Assembly (NCBI GenBank): GCA_012838585.1
Contig: DUPB01000259.1
Span: forward strand, 1-55,326
DNA length: 55,326 nucleotides
Direction of reading: 5' to 3'
Origin: Bacteroidales bacterium
GTDB lineage: Bacteria; Bacteroidota; Bacteroidia; Bacteroidales; Dysgonomonadaceae
Shown: positions 1 through 9,378 of the stretch, piece by piece
Layout of the letters: every line of letters begins with the position of its first letter
Numbering within the stretch: position 1 is the stretch's first letter
Position numbers and translations under genes: made by a program
Notes under the pieces: generated by a model
Told to the model about the DNA's origin: nothing
Database searches by the model: none
The model's input: only the letters and a program-made list of their open reading frames with translations

Positions 1-1015
1 ACCATGCCAGCGTGATATCGCCTTGAACCCCTCGTTTATCCCCACAATCAGCGAAGTTGTAATACCCTCCCGAGGGGGTATTCATCAGGACCTTGAACAC
101 CGCGCTCTCCTTAAACCCGGGGTAGTTGTAATGGCCGAAATCCGTTCCGAAAGCACTTTCGAGCATCGCCACGGTGATAACAGAAAAGCCTGTCCCGTAA
201 TCCCAGTAGGTGGATCCTTCAGGGTACACCCCATCGGGCATGTACGCTACCAACGAACTGGGGAGTCCGTCTAGTGCACGCCAAATGGTCTTCGCGGCCA
301 ACTCGGGGTCTCTCTCCGCAATAGTGATGGAAGCCGCGATCATCCCACCATTACACACCTGGTTCCAGTTGTTGCTGCCGTGAACCCACCATAGCTCTTT
401 ACCGCTTTCGGGCCAACTTGGCTTAATTCCCTTTTCAATCAACGCTTTTTCGGCCAACTCGATAGTCGACTTCGGGAGGTCTCCCGCGGTCCAATCGAGC
501 CCGATAGCCACGGCCATCGCCATTTCGCCCACATCCAGGTAGTGTGAGGGGTTCCAATCAGAAAAATTACAGACGGCTATTATCTCTTCGTTAATGCGCG
601 CTAAAATGCGGGGATCCTTATCGATACGGTAGGTCATCCCCAGCATGTTCATACGGTACAGCATTTCACGAGACACGGCTAACAGCCGTCGACCAATCTG
701 GATACGTTCTAGCAAAGGTTTTTCCAGTATTTTCTCGGCATTCAATTGAATAGCCTCGTACATGTTTCGCGTAACCGGGTCTGTTTTCAACTTCTGTCTA
801 AGCAGCCTCTCCGTAGATCGGTTCAAAACGAGGCGCGGTTGAGATTTCCTCAGGTTCCTCTTCAGGTATCGGGTGGTCATTGGGTTGGTTAACTCAGGTA
901 TATCCCTTGTAGCTTCGGGGGCTTGTGCCAAACCGTTGACCGGTAATGTTAACGCGAACCAGATCAAACACGGCACAATAGCTATAAGCGCGCGTTTCGT
1001 TTTCATACTGCTCAT
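1..1015 (-). CDS. Heparinase II/III-superfamily lyase-like protein, C-terminus truncated by left window edge
   Basis: Not in ORF track because it runs off the edge. Minus-strand reading from ATG at 1015 gives MSSMKTKRALIAIVPCLIWFALTLPVNGLAQ... (signal peptide) and ...FSDWNPSHYLDVGEMAMAVAIGLDW...NNWNQVCNGGMIAASITIAERDPELA...PDGVYPEGSTYWDYGTGF, closely resembling the 17415-19364 protein. Confidence 0.8.
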   Translation of the reverse strand, partial: MSSMKTKRALIAIVPCLIWFALTLPVNGLAQAPEATRDIPELTNPMTTRYLKRNLRKSQPRLVLNRSTERLLRQKLKTDPVTRNMYEAIQLNAEKILEKPLLERIQIGRRLLAVSREMLYRMNMLGMTYRIDKDPRILARINEEIIAVCNFSDWNPSHYLDVGEMAMAVAIGLDWTAGDLPKSTIELAEKALIEKGIKPSWPESGKELWWVHGSNNWNQVCNGGMIAASITIAERDPELAAKTIWRALDGLPSSLVAYMPDGVYPEGSTYWDYGTGFSVITVAMLESAFGTDFGHYNYPGFKESAVFKVLMNTPSGGYYNFADCGDKRGVQGDITLAW

Positions 1016-1017
1016 GA

Positions 1018-2991
1018 TTAATTAATTTTGAATCCAATTTTCTTTGGCATCCCATTCTCCTCCAATTCAAGTTCCATCTCTTTCAAGGAGAGTTGAAATT
1101 CGGATATTGATTTGAGGTTAATTACCGGGGGCTCATTTTCATAGGGCACCACTAACGTGATAAAACGACGGTTGGGTTGGCTTGATGTTTTATTTATCAC
1201 GTAGCTGAATTCCGGCCGAGGTTCCTTAACGCTATATTTGAAAGAGACCCATCCCTCCTCTTCCAATAACCGCATGCCAGGTTGAGATTGGGATTGCACG
1301 CGTACGTTCCATCCCTCTGTAAAACACGAGGAGATCGAGTTATCGGCAGGGTTAGCCATAGCATCACCTGGAGCTAATTGAAAATGTATGGCCACTTCAC
1401 CTTCCACGTTACCGATGGCATCGTCAACGATGACGAAGTACTTTTTATCCACGAAGAAGAGCGTGCGCCTGTGGGTGAGGTTGTCATAGCTGCCATTTTC
1501 CACTACCAGCACATCAAGGTCTTCACCTGGCTGCCATAGTAGAAGGCGGGGATTATAGTTAGAATTTTCCCCGTTTAAGGTGAGGGTTTGGTGTACCCTC
1601 GTTTGCCTGAACCAAGCACGTCCTTCTGGATCCCCACTGTATATATAACATCCCGCATCGGGCATCAAGGTTCTCCCCCCGGCGTAGAGGCTAAACGTGC
1701 CGTTGTCGGGCTGGGAGTGCCAACCACCGTCCGGTCCACACTTCAATACCATGCAAACCGCATCTGGTGTCCAACCGCTGCGCATCGAGTAGAACCCGCT
1801 GGTCGGGAGGGCATATGAGGTGGAGTCGGGAGCTTTTCCCTCTTTACCGTTGGTCCCCAGGTATAGGAAGTCCTCTCTTCCGAATAGATCTGCCCATCTT
1901 CTAAATAACGCGTTATGTTGTCCCGGGTTCCCTTCCCACGCGTCCCCGAATTGCACGTTAGTTCCGTCAGGAAAGCATAACTTCATCGGTACCTCGCACA
2001 TCTTTTCGACTTTTTCGATGTAAGATTTCGGAAAGGCGTCTCCAAACCCATTCATCGCGGCCAATTCGTACGTTCTAAGGAACCAACTGATAGACTCGAT
2101 GTGGTACCCCATGGTTAACTCTCGCTGATGCCCATCGGGATATACCTGGATATCAATCTCTTCGGTTAGCCGTCGGATAGCCTCCCGTCTCCATTGATCT
2201 GAGTCTTTGAATTCGGGGAAAAAGATGGCGATAAAGGCCATACCTTCAGCCTCCATCAACGCCCAGTTGCTCGAACTGGAGTACTTTGTCATTAGGTAGC
2301 TCGCGTGATCATACAGGCTGTTCAGAAAAACCACCAGCGCCTCGGGCGTGAAGTTCGGGGAGTCGATGAAGTGTTGAAAAAGGTCAACCCATAAATAACC
2401 CCTTATTCCGGCTTCAATGGAACGCCAGGCATATTCGTGCGATTCATCATTCGGGTTTTTTTTCACCCAATCCATCATTTGGTCTACCCATGCTTCGGCG
2501 TACTTTTCATCGCCCGTGTGCCAGTACGCCCGTGCCATGGCATTCCAAAAGGTCATCCGGTTCAACTGCCAGACCCACTCGTTGTCGGGCACAGGACGAA
2601 AACCCCAGTTGATATCTTCCCCGCAAAAGAAGCGGGGGTAAGAGGGTTGGCCAACAAAGGTGTGGTTAAGGGCATCGTTGGCCACCTCGAGATCAGATTT
2701 GGATGCGATGTTACCTTTAGAGGCTTCCCTGTCTTCCCTTTTAATGGGGTGGCTCACGTTATTTCTTGTACGAAAGTAATCCAGCAAGATACCTGCTTTC
2801 AAGGAGTTGTTGACAGTGTCTAACCGGAGCTCTTCCGGTAAGCAAGAGTCGTTAAGCCTGCCGAGTAAAAGTTCCAGAGAGCTATTATCACCGCTGGTAT
2901 CTCTATCTTTATCGTTAACGGTACAGGCAGTTTGGCTTACCAAAAGCAAAAGGATAACCGTAGCAACAGTTTTCACGCGATTTTTTAACAT
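1018..2991 (-). CDS. Heparinase II/III family polysaccharide lyase (PL12-like), lipoprotein
   Basis: 657 aa; lipobox-like SQTAC; N-terminal NRMTFWNAMARAYWHTGDEKYAEAWV and C-terminal GGWHSQPDNGTFSLYAGGRTLMPDAGCYIY typical of heparinase II/III proteins. Confidence 0.85.
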   Translation of the reverse strand: MLKNRVKTVATVILLLLVSQTACTVNDKDRDTSGDNSSLELLLGRLNDSCLPEELRLDTVNNSLKAGILLDYFRTRNNVSHPIKREDREASKGNIASKSDLEVANDALNHTFVGQPSYPRFFCGEDINWGFRPVPDNEWVWQLNRMTFWNAMARAYWHTGDEKYAEAWVDQMMDWVKKNPNDESHEYAWRSIEAGIRGYLWVDLFQHFIDSPNFTPEALVVFLNSLYDHASYLMTKYSSSSNWALMEAEGMAFIAIFFPEFKDSDQWRREAIRRLTEEIDIQVYPDGHQRELTMGYHIESISWFLRTYELAAMNGFGDAFPKSYIEKVEKMCEVPMKLCFPDGTNVQFGDAWEGNPGQHNALFRRWADLFGREDFLYLGTNGKEGKAPDSTSYALPTSGFYSMRSGWTPDAVCMVLKCGPDGGWHSQPDNGTFSLYAGGRTLMPDAGCYIYSGDPEGRAWFRQTRVHQTLTLNGENSNYNPRLLLWQPGEDLDVLVVENGSYDNLTHRRTLFFVDKKYFVIVDDAIGNVEGEVAIHFQLAPGDAMANPADNSISSCFTEGWNVRVQSQSQPGMRLLEEEGWVSFKYSVKEPRPEFSYVINKTSSQPNRRFITLVVPYENEPPVINLKSISEFQLSLKEMELELEENGMPKKIGFKIN

Positions 2992-3101
2992 GTCGGTTTC
3001 ATCTTACTTATGTTCATACAGTTATTATATCTTTCTTAACCCATATTGCTTTAACCTGGTGACTCTATTAAGACTAACGCCACCATAACACACCTGTAAG
3101 G

Positions 3102-4058
3102 TCAATTACCGTAAACCGAAAAGGTGAGCGAGGCAGCACCGATGGTTCCCGCCATGTTCCCCAACTGGGCGGGTACGATTTCCGTGTTTACCCCGCAGTC
3201 GCTCATGGCGTAGCGGAAGGCGGCTTTTCTCACCTTGTCGAAGTAGAAGTCTCCTGCTTCCGGCAAACCTCCCCCGATAACAACCCGTTGTGGGCTGAAC
3301 ACGTTGATAAAGCCGGCGATGCCGTGGCCCAAGTAGTCGCAATGCTGGTTTAAGCATTTCACCGCCAAGGGATCCCCTTGTTTGTACCGCTCCACGATGA
3401 ATTTTCCCGTCACTTCCTCTTCAGGGGTCTCCACACCCTGTGCCGCTTGTTCAGCTATAAACGTTTGAATGAGGGCGGCGGTAGAGGCGTATGCTTCCAG
3501 GCATCCCACGGATCCACACGCGCAGTCTATACCGTTCGCGATAAAGGGGACGTGCCCCAGCTCGGTACCTCTATTGGCGTACCCGTTAAAGAGCTTCCCA
3601 TCAATGATTACCGCTCCGCCTATACCGGTTCCCACCGTCACGAAAACGATACATTGGTAACCCTTGCCGGCGCCAAACATGGTTTCACCCAGTCCCATAA
3701 CGTTGGCGTCGTTGGCCAGGATGGTGTTGAGTTTCGTCTCCGATTCAATGCGTTGGGCCAGGTGAATATTCTCCCACCCTACAATGTTTTCCGCCCCACC
3801 GAGCACGATCCGGTTCGTTTCATCGATAATTCCCGGGGTGCCTATACCAATCCCTTTCAGCGCTACCTTTTTTCCCGAGTCCGCGAATGTGCGTACATCG
3901 TTAATGCATTCCAGCAGCTGATGAATTACAGCTTCAGCGGAAATGTCGGCCGAAGAGGGGCGTGTACCTTGATACAACACCTCTCCTTGACGGTTCACCA
4001 GGGCGTACTTAATAGCGGTTCCGCCCAAATCAACTCCAATGGATGCTTCCATAATCAT
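3102..4058 (-). CDS. ROK family sugar kinase
   Basis: GVDLGGTAIKYALV ATP-binding motif and zinc motif CACGSVGCLEAYAS. Confidence 0.9.
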   Translation of the reverse strand: MIMEASIGVDLGGTAIKYALVNRQGEVLYQGTRPSSADISAEAVIHQLLECINDVRTFADSGKKVALKGIGIGTPGIIDETNRIVLGGAENIVGWENIHLAQRIESETKLNTILANDANVMGLGETMFGAGKGYQCIVFVTVGTGIGGAVIIDGKLFNGYANRGTELGHVPFIANGIDCACGSVGCLEAYASTAALIQTFIAEQAAQGVETPEEEVTGKFIVERYKQGDPLAVKCLNQHCDYLGHGIAGFINVFSPQRVVIGGGLPEAGDFYFDKVRKAAFRYAMSDCGVNTEIVPAQLGNMAGTIGAASLTFSVYGN

Positions 4059-4070
4059 AATGGCTGTTTT

Positions 4071-5774
4071 TTATGTTTTTTCTACCCAGATAGGCGAGCT
4101 CCATGCCCACTGCTGGTTTCTCTGTCTTACCCGCACGTAGTAATAATCCACTTCCCGTTCGGCTACCAGGTCTTCCATGTAATGCGTTACTTGGAATGCG
4201 CTCTCCGGTATAGCCCGGTTGAACGAGATCGCTTCGCTCAGCCACCCTATCATGAAGTGGGCTTTGGATCCCTGCAGCAACTCCCCGATCGTGTGTGAGA
4301 AGCTTTTCCCGTTGAAGTCGGCTGTCAGTATCCCATCTTTCGGGACGGTCAGGTCGAGAATCACCCCCTGCATGGCAGGCGTGGTGGTGTTGGGATTTTT
4401 GCTGCTATACATGTCCAATTCAACCTCTTGGTTCGTGGCCGAAACCACCCGGTTCACCCGGGTTTCAAACTTGGTTTTACCCGGTTGAGGCGAGGTGAAA
4501 GCGGCACCCCTGAAGCAAGGGGTCACCTGGTTGATCGTTCCTTTATCAATCGATAATTTCCCGTTCCAGTGAACGTACTCCTCTTCGCGGTTCCACCCAA
4601 ACTCTACCTTTACCTTGCACCGGATTGTCTCCTCCTCAGGAATTAACGGGATAAGGGGACCGTTCATTCGCGCGATGCATTTCCCGTTTTTAATGATATC
4701 CACGTAATCAATCAGGTTTTCGCCCTCTACATGCAGGTAGATCCGCCGGTTATTCCTCCGGGTAGTTTCACCCATAATGGCATCGTTGATCCTGAAGTCG
4801 ATCTTGATGTTATCTCCCGTGGCGCATGCCACGTTCCGGTTTTTAAGCGCGTTCCACACGTGCTCGCGCGTGAGGGAGGGCGCTAACACCATCACGCGGC
4901 CGTCGCCATAGCTTCCCGGGTACCCGGCGTGCTGGTCTGAGGATCCGATAATGCCAAATTTATGACCTTGTTCAAGGCCGTGTAGTACAGTTCCTTCCCA
5001 CTGCCTGGGTCCCATATCGTGAAGGTAGTTGTAGTCCCCGTCGTCGCTCTCCGCCAACCCGTGTCGGGAGTACATCTCCACGAAGGGGGTCTGCTCGCCC
5101 TCTTCAAACGATTCCCAGTTGTAGCCGCGGTAGCCCGTTTGGTATCCCATATGATGGGGGGTTACAAACGCTTTTTGACCTTTCAGCGCGGCCTTCAGGC
5201 CCATGGCGTTGGTCGGCTCCACCATTTCGGCCTCCAGGTCGTACAGCAGCGCCACGTGGTCACCGTGCGCCATATCGTGGCACTCGTAACTCAGGAAGGT
5301 GAGAAACTCGTTCTCCTGGTTGTACTCGTTCGTCATCTTCACGTATTCGTCCCATTTGCCTGCCCTCAGCTTTTTGAACGCCTTGGTATGGTAATCGATG
5401 ACCCATCGCAGGCGAGGGTCATCCCTGCCAGGAATATCTTCCCACATCGCGTGCGGGGTGATGGAGACGAAGTCGAGCTGCTCCTTGGCCGCCTCGAAGG
5501 CACTCATCATGTCGCCGTGGCCGTACGTTAGGTTGCAATGGTTGTGTAAATCACCCCAGAACATTTTCAGGTCACGTGGGGGAGGCAGTATCTCCAACCC
5601 TTTTCTCGTGTCCAGCGCTTTTCTCGTCTCCTCCAGCACTGTTTCCGGATCCGATGCTACTCCCGGCTCCCGCACTTTTTTCAAGTTCGTGTTGCAGCCT
5701 GGTAGCAGACTACCCGTCGCGGCCAAACCGACGAACGTCCATCCGCTATGCTTTATAAATTTTCTTCTGTTCAT
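4071..5774 (-). CDS. DUF3604/PHP-like putative metal-dependent hydrolase with Tat/lipoprotein-like leader
   Basis: MNRRKFIKHSGWTFVGLAATGSLLPGC leader; WGDLHNHCNLTYGHGDMMSAFEAAKEQLDFVSITPH and GSSDQHAG motifs. Confidence 0.75.
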   Translation of the reverse strand: MNRRKFIKHSGWTFVGLAATGSLLPGCNTNLKKVREPGVASDPETVLEETRKALDTRKGLEILPPPRDLKMFWGDLHNHCNLTYGHGDMMSAFEAAKEQLDFVSITPHAMWEDIPGRDDPRLRWVIDYHTKAFKKLRAGKWDEYVKMTNEYNQENEFLTFLSYECHDMAHGDHVALLYDLEAEMVEPTNAMGLKAALKGQKAFVTPHHMGYQTGYRGYNWESFEEGEQTPFVEMYSRHGLAESDDGDYNYLHDMGPRQWEGTVLHGLEQGHKFGIIGSSDQHAGYPGSYGDGRVMVLAPSLTREHVWNALKNRNVACATGDNIKIDFRINDAIMGETTRRNNRRIYLHVEGENLIDYVDIIKNGKCIARMNGPLIPLIPEEETIRCKVKVEFGWNREEEYVHWNGKLSIDKGTINQVTPCFRGAAFTSPQPGKTKFETRVNRVVSATNQEVELDMYSSKNPNTTTPAMQGVILDLTVPKDGILTADFNGKSFSHTIGELLQGSKAHFMIGWLSEAISFNRAIPESAFQVTHYMEDLVAEREVDYYYVRVRQRNQQWAWSSPIWVEKT

Positions 5775-5810
5775 CTTATGATCTGTTTTTGTTGGTTGAT
5801 ATTATGCCTA

Positions 5811-7784
5811 TCATGGGGTGGGATTTTTGGGTCGCCTACCCCGGTTTAGTTTTAGTCCCTGTTCGTATGACTCCTTACCGTATATATCGTCAACGCTAAT
5901 GAGCCCTATATTTGCCAGTATCCCCTTGACCATGAAGCCGCAATCCTCGTTTTCCGTAGCTGGGAGCGAGTTGGCTTTGTCGATCAACTCATCCGCGTAC
6001 TTTTGTATCAAGGGGTGCATGGCCGGGTTCATTGATAGCGACTCAAGCAGGGAGTACCCTATTTTCCGCTCCTCTTCATTTGCCGGGTACAAGAGCCGGT
6101 GTATCCCCTCTTCTGTCTCGTTCAAGTAGGTGACGGCATACGCGGCCTCACAGGCCACGTAGGGATCGGGGTCTTTTATCAGTCGGATGAGTTCCCGTGG
6201 GGCACGCGTTAAGTTGCCTGTCACGGCAGATTGTGCGCAAGCTACCGCGGCCCAGTAGCGCATGTTCGGGTCATCGCTCCCGAGCGCGTTGATCAACATG
6301 GGCATATCATCCTCCCCGGTGGCTCCTACCAGTTCGGCCATCGCGTAGAGCTGTTCCAACGGGTAATTCGTCTTCTTGACCTTCTCGTACAGGTTGACCC
6401 CCTCCCTTGATGAGGGGATAAAAAAGCCCAAATCCCCTGTTTCACGGATATGTTGCGAAACGGCCTCCCTAAACTCGATGAGCAACGTTTCATAGTGGGG
6501 GTTTCCCGCCAGGTTGTTCAGTTCAAAGGGGTCCGACTCTATATCGAAGAGCATCTCCGCCGGGTGTAGCGAGTAGGGTTGCAGCCAGGTGGGGTTGGCC
6601 ATCTGTTTCTCCAACACCAGCTTGTCCCACGACTTGTTGGCGGGCATACCCCATTGGTAGTAGTTTCGTAAAGCGAACTGCTTGTACGGCACGTAGCTTC
6701 GGATGTACTTGTACCGGCCGTTCGTCGCCGCCCGCACCGGCATGAAATGGTGCAATTGGTTGCTCCCGAAAGCGAATCGCGTACCGTTCTTTTCGCGGTT
6801 AGCGGCCTGTTTTCCTACTATCGCTTGCCCTTGCATCTGTTCGGGGGGATGAATACCCGCGAGGCTCAATACCGTGGGGGCTAAATCGATAAAGCTTACC
6901 GGTGCGTGAACCTTCGTGCCGGGGGCTTCCGTGATAAGGTGTTGCCATTTCCGGGGTACATGGATGATAAGGGGCACCTTTAGACCCGTTTCGTATAGGT
7001 ACCCCTTGCCCCGGGGCAAGCAACCACCGTTATCGCTGAAAACGAAAATCAGGGTGTTTTCGAGGAGGTTTTTCTCTTTCAGGTCGGAGATAAACAGGCC
7101 GACCCATTCATCCACATCCTGGACGGCTTCCAGGTGGGCGGCGTAATCCGAGCGCATCTCATAAGTGTCAGGCACGTAGGGCGGCAATGGCAATTGAGCC
7201 GGAAATACACCTTCCCGGGTGTAATCGCGCCGACCATCGAGGTGAAACGTGCGTAACCTTCCCATATGCGAGGTGACCGTGTTGAATACAGAGAAAAACG
7301 GTTGGTTGTCACCCCGCCTATCGCTATTGTAGGAGGCGGTATCGCTGCACTCATCCCAAAACAGGGTATTGTCGAACGTGGTATTGTAGTGGGTCTTGCT
7401 GTTGTTGGTGCAGAAGTAGCCCTGCTCCCGCAGAAGTTCAGGGAAAAATATGGCACGCGGTGTGTCAACCGGTCGCGGGTGGATATCCATCCCGTACGTG
7501 GTCGCGTAGCAGCCTGTTATCAGGGATGAGCGCGCGGGCGAGCTTTGGGGGGCCACCGACCACGCGTTCATGAATTGAATCCCGTGGCTGGCCATTGAAT
7601 CGATGCGCGCTGTTTGAACATGTTCATTCCCGTAGCAGCCCAGCTCATACCAGCTTGTATCTTCAAATGTTAGCCAGAGGATATTCGGTTTGTCCTCGTG
7701 GCCGTCTTGGGCGTGGAGGTCACCCGTTCCCAAGAACAGCGGCAACATCGCCCCGCATATAGTGGGTATTCGCTTGGTTTTCAT
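5811..7784 (-). CDS. S1 family sulfatase (Ser-type) with C-terminal HEAT-like region
   Basis: SSPARSSLITG active-site motif (S-x-P-x-R); VFSDNGG; C-terminus ALGSDDPNMRYWAAVACAQ...DPDPYVACEAAYAV HEAT-like. Confidence 0.88.
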   Translation of the reverse strand: MKTKRIPTICGAMLPLFLGTGDLHAQDGHEDKPNILWLTFEDTSWYELGCYGNEHVQTARIDSMASHGIQFMNAWSVAPQSSPARSSLITGCYATTYGMDIHPRPVDTPRAIFFPELLREQGYFCTNNSKTHYNTTFDNTLFWDECSDTASYNSDRRGDNQPFFSVFNTVTSHMGRLRTFHLDGRRDYTREGVFPAQLPLPPYVPDTYEMRSDYAAHLEAVQDVDEWVGLFISDLKEKNLLENTLIFVFSDNGGCLPRGKGYLYETGLKVPLIIHVPRKWQHLITEAPGTKVHAPVSFIDLAPTVLSLAGIHPPEQMQGQAIVGKQAANREKNGTRFAFGSNQLHHFMPVRAATNGRYKYIRSYVPYKQFALRNYYQWGMPANKSWDKLVLEKQMANPTWLQPYSLHPAEMLFDIESDPFELNNLAGNPHYETLLIEFREAVSQHIRETGDLGFFIPSSREGVNLYEKVKKTNYPLEQLYAMAELVGATGEDDMPMLINALGSDDPNMRYWAAVACAQSAVTGNLTRAPRELIRLIKDPDPYVACEAAYAVTYLNETEEGIHRLLYPANEEERKIGYSLLESLSMNPAMHPLIQKYADELIDKANSLPATENEDCGFMVKGILANIGLISVDDIYGKESYEQGLKLNRGRRPKNPTP

Positions 7785-9358
7785 TCTTTGAAACTATCGT
7801 CCATATATTCTGTTTGCTTCTCCCTCAACAATCGCGTGAGCTCATCTCTTTTGTCGCTATATTCGGGTCGGTGGAAGAGGTTGTTCATCTCTTTCGGGTC
7901 GCTCCGGAGGTCGTACATCTCCCATTCATCGATATCGTTGTAAAAATGGATCAGCTTGTACTCGGCCGTGCGTATCCCGTAATGGCGTTTCACGGAGTGC
8001 TCGGCCGGGTACTCGTAATAGTGGTAATAGACCGCTTCCCGCCAGTCGGTAGGCGTTGCCCCCGCGTTTACCAACACCGGCTTGAGCGAGGTTCCCTGCA
8101 TATCCTCCGGCACCTCAATCCCCGCCATATCCAGGAAGGTGGGGGCGAAATCCACGTTCATGGCGAGGGCCGTTGACACGCTACCCGCCTGTATCGATTT
8201 CGGGTAACGAATCACCAGGGGCATGCGTTGCGACTCCTCATACATGAAACGCTTATCGAACCAACCATGTTCACCCAGGAAGAAACCTTGGTCCGACGTG
8301 TAGACCACGATGGTGTTATCCAGCTCTCCCTGTTCCTTCAAGTAATCCAGCACCCGCCCGATATTTTCATCTACGGCGAGCACGGTGGCTAGGTAATCCC
8401 TCATGTATTGTTGGTATTTCCACCGGACCAGTTCCCTGCCTCGCAACCGGCCGCTTTTGTACTCGGTAATACGTCCCGCGTACGCCGATTCCCACTTCTG
8501 TTGAACCTCCGGAGGCATGCGCCTGTACACGTTATAGTACCTGTTCGTGGTGTCGGCCAGCAGCTCTTGCCGCGTACGCAACTTTAAATCCCAATCCTCT
8601 TTAAGCGTCCGCTCAATTGACATGTCTTGTTCCTTGGCGGCGCGGCCGCGGGTGGCGTAGTCATCGAACAGGTTGTCGGGCTCGGGGAAAACCACGTCGT
8701 TGAAAATCCCCAGGTGACGCGGTGCCGGCATCCAGTTGCGGTGCGGTGCCTTCTGGTGGTACATGATGCAGAAAGGGCGGTCCTTTTCGCGCTTACCGAT
8801 AAAGTCGATCACTTTATCCGTGATGATGTCGGTAACGTACCCCTCCTCTTGGACAGGGTACCCGTTCTCGATAAAGTCGGGGCGGTAATAGTCGCCCTGC
8901 TCCCTTTGTCCGCTTAGGATACACCAGTGATCAAAGCCTTGAGGCTCGCTAATCAGGTGCCACTTGCCAATGATAGCCGTTTGGTACCCGTGTTCACGTA
9001 AGATTTTCGGGAAGGTTGACTGATTGCCGTCAAATTCGCTGGCATTGTCCCTGAACCCGTTCATGTGGCTGAACTTCCCCGTGAGGATGCAAGCCCTCGA
9101 GGGGCCTGAAATGGCGTTCACGACGTAGCAGTTGTTGAACCTTACGCCTTCAGCGGCAATCCGGTCGATATTGGGTGTCTCTATCAACCGGCTTCCGTAG
9201 CAGGATATCGCACTGGTGGCGTGGTCGTCCGTCATGATGAAGAGGATGTTGGGCCGTGTATCCTTCACCTCCTCATTCTTGGGGGCACAGGAGGGCATGG
9301 CTGCTGCCACGATCAACGAGGCACCTGCTTGCAGCGCTATCTTTCTTGAATGCATCAT
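7781..9358 (-). CDS. S1 family sulfatase (Ser-type), N-acetylglucosamine-6-sulfatase-like
   Basis: NILFIMTDDHATSAISCYGS; SGPSRACILTGK (S-x-P-x-R); VYTSDQGFFLGEHGWFDKRFMYEES. Stop overlaps next start by 4 nt. Confidence 0.88.
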   Translation of the reverse strand: MMHSRKIALQAGASLIVAAAMPSCAPKNEEVKDTRPNILFIMTDDHATSAISCYGSRLIETPNIDRIAAEGVRFNNCYVVNAISGPSRACILTGKFSHMNGFRDNASEFDGNQSTFPKILREHGYQTAIIGKWHLISEPQGFDHWCILSGQREQGDYYRPDFIENGYPVQEEGYVTDIITDKVIDFIGKREKDRPFCIMYHQKAPHRNWMPAPRHLGIFNDVVFPEPDNLFDDYATRGRAAKEQDMSIERTLKEDWDLKLRTRQELLADTTNRYYNVYRRMPPEVQQKWESAYAGRITEYKSGRLRGRELVRWKYQQYMRDYLATVLAVDENIGRVLDYLKEQGELDNTIVVYTSDQGFFLGEHGWFDKRFMYEESQRMPLVIRYPKSIQAGSVSTALAMNVDFAPTFLDMAGIEVPEDMQGTSLKPVLVNAGATPTDWREAVYYHYYEYPAEHSVKRHYGIRTAEYKLIHFYNDIDEWEMYDLRSDPKEMNNLFHRPEYSDKRDELTRLLREKQTEYMDDSFKE

Positions 9359-9378
9359 ACCGATTGGCTGGTGAGGTT

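Noticed and set aside
3378-4298. 306-aa plus-strand ORF opposite the ROK kinase
   Set aside because: Fully antisense to the ROK and DUF3604 genes with no recognisable domain.
7781-7784. 4-nt overlap of two sulfatase genes as an unusual signal
   Set aside because: ATGA-type stop/start overlaps are ordinary translational coupling in operons.
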